Part shown: positions 4,324 through 5,943 of the stretch, piece after piece
Layout of the letters: each line of letters starts with the position of its first letter
Position numbering within the stretch: position 1 is the first letter of the stretch
Assembly (NCBI GenBank): GCA_023228385.1
Contig: JALOBF010000097.1
Coordinates: 1-5,943, forward strand
DNA from: Bacilli bacterium
GTDB taxonomy: Bacteria; Bacillota_I; Bacilli_A; ML615J-28; CAG-698
DNA: 5,943 nt
Direction: 5' to 3'
Notes under the pieces: generated by a model
Told to the model about the DNA's origin: nothing
Seen by the model: the letters and a program-made list of their open reading frames with translations, nothing else
Database searches by the model: none
Made by a program: the position numbers and the translations under genes

Positions 4324-5943
4324 ATGATTAAAGTCAGAAATCTTCATAAGTATTTTAATAAATCGAAAAGCAATGAGATTCATGCTGTAAATAATGTTAA
4401 TTTTGATTTTCCGGCGGTCGGATTGGTCTGCCTGTTGGGCCCTTCCGGTTGTGGTAAAACGACATTATTAAATATTATCGGCGGTCTTGATAAACCGACG
4501 CAAGGAGAAATAGAGATTAAAGGAAAAACCATTCCCGCTTATAAGGCCGAACGATGGGATACGATTCGCAACCGCCATTTCGGTTATATTTTTCAAAATT
4601 ATTATTTGCTTCCCGATCTTACGGTTTATCAAAATCTTGAATTTGTCTTAAAAATTATTAACGTTTCCCCGGAAGAAATCGATAAACGGATTGAATATGC
4701 TCTTACCGCGGTCGGGATGTATAAATATCGAAAGCGGAAACCGCATCAGCTTTCCGGCGGTCAACAGCAGCGGGTTGCGATTGCCCGCGCTTTGGTGAAA
4801 AGCCCGAATGTGGTTGTTGCCGATGAACCGACCGGTAATCTTGATGAGAAAAACAAAACCCAGATTATGAATATCATTAAAAAAATATCCGCCGAATGTT
4901 TGGTTGTTTTGGTAACCCATGAGCGTCGTTTAGCCGAGTTTTACGGTGATATTATTGTTGAACTTGTGGACGGTGCAATTATCAGCAGTCATGAAAACCG
5001 CGGCGAAGCCGGAGAATTAAGCACTCGGGACGACCGCAATATTTATTTGCCGGAATATAAGCAAAAAGAAATAATCAATGAAGATCTGTCAATTAAGTAT
5101 TTTTATCAGGATCGGCCGGTACCGCTTAAATTGAATTTGATTTATCAAAACGGCAGTTATTATTTATACAGTGAAACCGAGCAAATTGAAATTAAAATAA
5201 TTGATTCTCGAAGCGAAGTGAAAGTAATCGATACCCCGCGCCCGGTTTTAAAACAGGAGAATTGGCGGACATTTGACTATAGTCTGCCGCCGCTTGACCC
5301 TGAAATACGAGCCACCGGATCAGCTATTAAATATAAGGATACACTCAAGATGGCCTGGCGCGAACTGGGCAAAATGCGTCGGGGTCAGAAATTTTTGTTA
5401 ACAATTCTTGTGTTTGCGGCGGTAATGGTTGTTTATGCTTTTATTACTTTGTTTTCTTCGATTCGGGTTGAAGAACGTGATTTTCTTTATGATAACCGTA
5501 ACCTGGTTGAGGTTAAGGGAACGGAGGAATTTACGGTTGAGGATTATTATCGTTTAAAAGAAGAACTTCAGGTTGATTATATTTTGGGTCCGGCGAATCG
5601 GGTTAGTTTGCCTCAATTTGAATTCAAATATTTTTTTCAATATCAGGATAGAGATTTATCGGCTTTTCCTTCCCATTCGATTTTACCGGTTGATGTTTAC
5701 AACTTATCCGCGATGCTGATTGAAGGCCGGCTGCCTGAGAACCGATATGAAGCCGTTATTGATAAGTATTTAATTGATATAATGCTTAAAGACCCGGCCT
5801 TTATGCAAATCGGGGCCCGCTATTTAAAACAATTTAATAATCTTAATTGGTACCGGTCAAATGTTAACGGTAAAATTGTCGGTATTGTTGACACCGGCAA
5901 TCCCAATATTTATCTTAGAATGGAAGATTATCGGGAATTTATG
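4324..5943 (+). CDS. ABC transporter, ATPase fused to FtsX/MacB-type permease (3' partial, partner of the upstream gene)
   Basis: The frame opens at ATG 4324, 1 nt after the previous stop, with GGGGGAG (4311-4317) inside the upstream gene's last codons. It stays open for 540 codons to the window edge. ATPase motifs: Walker A GPSGCGKT (39-46), Q-loop Q91, signature LSGGQQQRVA (143-152), Walker B VVVADE (163-168), D-loop NLD (172-174) and H-loop H199. The first membrane helix is about 357-379. The extracytoplasmic part has GRLPENRYEAVIDKYL (468-483) and GKIVGIV (516-522), matching the same motifs in the upstream protein. By comparison with it, roughly 260 or more residues including helices 2-4 lie beyond the window. 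About 95 extra residues stand between ATPase and helix 1 (roughly 240-340), with no predicted membrane segment. It probably heterodimerises with the upstream protein; substrate unknown. Confidence 0.93.
   Translation, partial: MIKVRNLHKYFNKSKSNEIHAVNNVNFDFPAVGLVCLLGPSGCGKTTLLNIIGGLDKPTQGEIEIKGKTIPAYKAERWDTIRNRHFGYIFQNYYLLPDLTVYQNLEFVLKIINVSPEEIDKRIEYALTAVGMYKYRKRKPHQLSGGQQQRVAIARALVKSPNVVVADEPTGNLDEKNKTQIMNIIKKISAECLVVLVTHERRLAEFYGDIIVELVDGAIISSHENRGEAGELSTRDDRNIYLPEYKQKEIINEDLSIKYFYQDRPVPLKLNLIYQNGSYYLYSETEQIEIKIIDSRSEVKVIDTPRPVLKQENWRTFDYSLPPLDPEIRATGSAIKYKDTLKMAWRELGKMRRGQKFLLTILVFAAVMVVYAFITLFSSIRVEERDFLYDNRNLVEVKGTEEFTVEDYYRLKEELQVDYILGPANRVSLPQFEFKYFFQYQDRDLSAFPSHSILPVDVYNLSAMLIEGRLPENRYEAVIDKYLIDIMLKDPAFMQIGARYLKQFNNLNWYRSNVNGKIVGIVDTGNPNIYLRMEDYREFM

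Noticed and set aside
4648..4920. Minus-strand frame of 90 aa
   Set aside because: It lies opposite the Q-loop to H-loop part of a clear ABC ATPase and has no supporting features.
1..5943. Mycoplasma genetic code (TGA read as Trp)
   Set aside because: All visible Trp codons are TGG, no TGA lies inside any gene, and one gene ends in TGA.
1..5943. CRISPR array, insertion sequence, tRNA or rRNA
   Set aside because: No regularly spaced direct repeats, no transposase-like frame with terminal repeats, and no tRNA- or rRNA-like conserved blocks were seen on reading both strands.

Overview
The window (5943 bp) is AT-rich bacterial chromosome. All visible genes are on the + strand and most encode membrane proteins. 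Every tryptophan I read is TGG, no TGA occurs inside roughly 1,780 codons of reading frame, and TGA ends the second CvpA gene, so the standard bacterial code (table 11) fits. Low GC, purine-rich Shine-Dalgarno sites and fused ABC/FtsX transporters suggest a low-GC Firmicute or a standard-code relative of the Mollicutes (Acholeplasma, Izemoplasma or Erysipelotrichia-like). That placement is inference; there is no rRNA or marker gene to test it.

Left part (1-1706): the C-terminal 47 residues of an unidentified membrane protein end 2 nt before a CvpA-family gene (149-886). A second CvpA-family gene (981-1706) follows after 94 nt. The two CvpA proteins align without a gap over their first 230 residues, with about 37% identity by hand count, so they are tandem paralogues. 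Both are longer than classical CvpA and share an extra loop and a conserved C-terminal motif.

Middle part (1707-2198, 492 bp without a confident gene): this stretch is rich in signals. In order it holds a perfect 10-bp inverted repeat (1741-1773), a long hairpin with a T5 tail that looks like a terminator (1799-1852), a TATAAT box (1937-1942), a perfect AGGAGG with no proper start codon (1970-1975), an AT-rich hairpin (2001-2026), and a terminator ending in 11 T (2077-2107). A strong sigma-A-type promoter with an extended -10 (2109-2137) follows directly, then an operator-like dyad (2147-2173). The segment from about 1949 to 2107 could be a small RNA or an attenuator leader for the transporter downstream.

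Right part (2199-5943): two adjacent genes, 1 nt apart, each encode an ABC ATPase fused to an FtsX/MacB-type permease. The first is complete (707 aa). The second runs off the window after 540 codons. Both have a full set of ATP-site motifs, and they probably form a heterodimeric MacB-like (type VII) exporter or mechanotransmitter. The second carries about 95 extra residues between its ATPase and first membrane helix. No regulator, mobile element, tRNA, rRNA or CRISPR array is visible.
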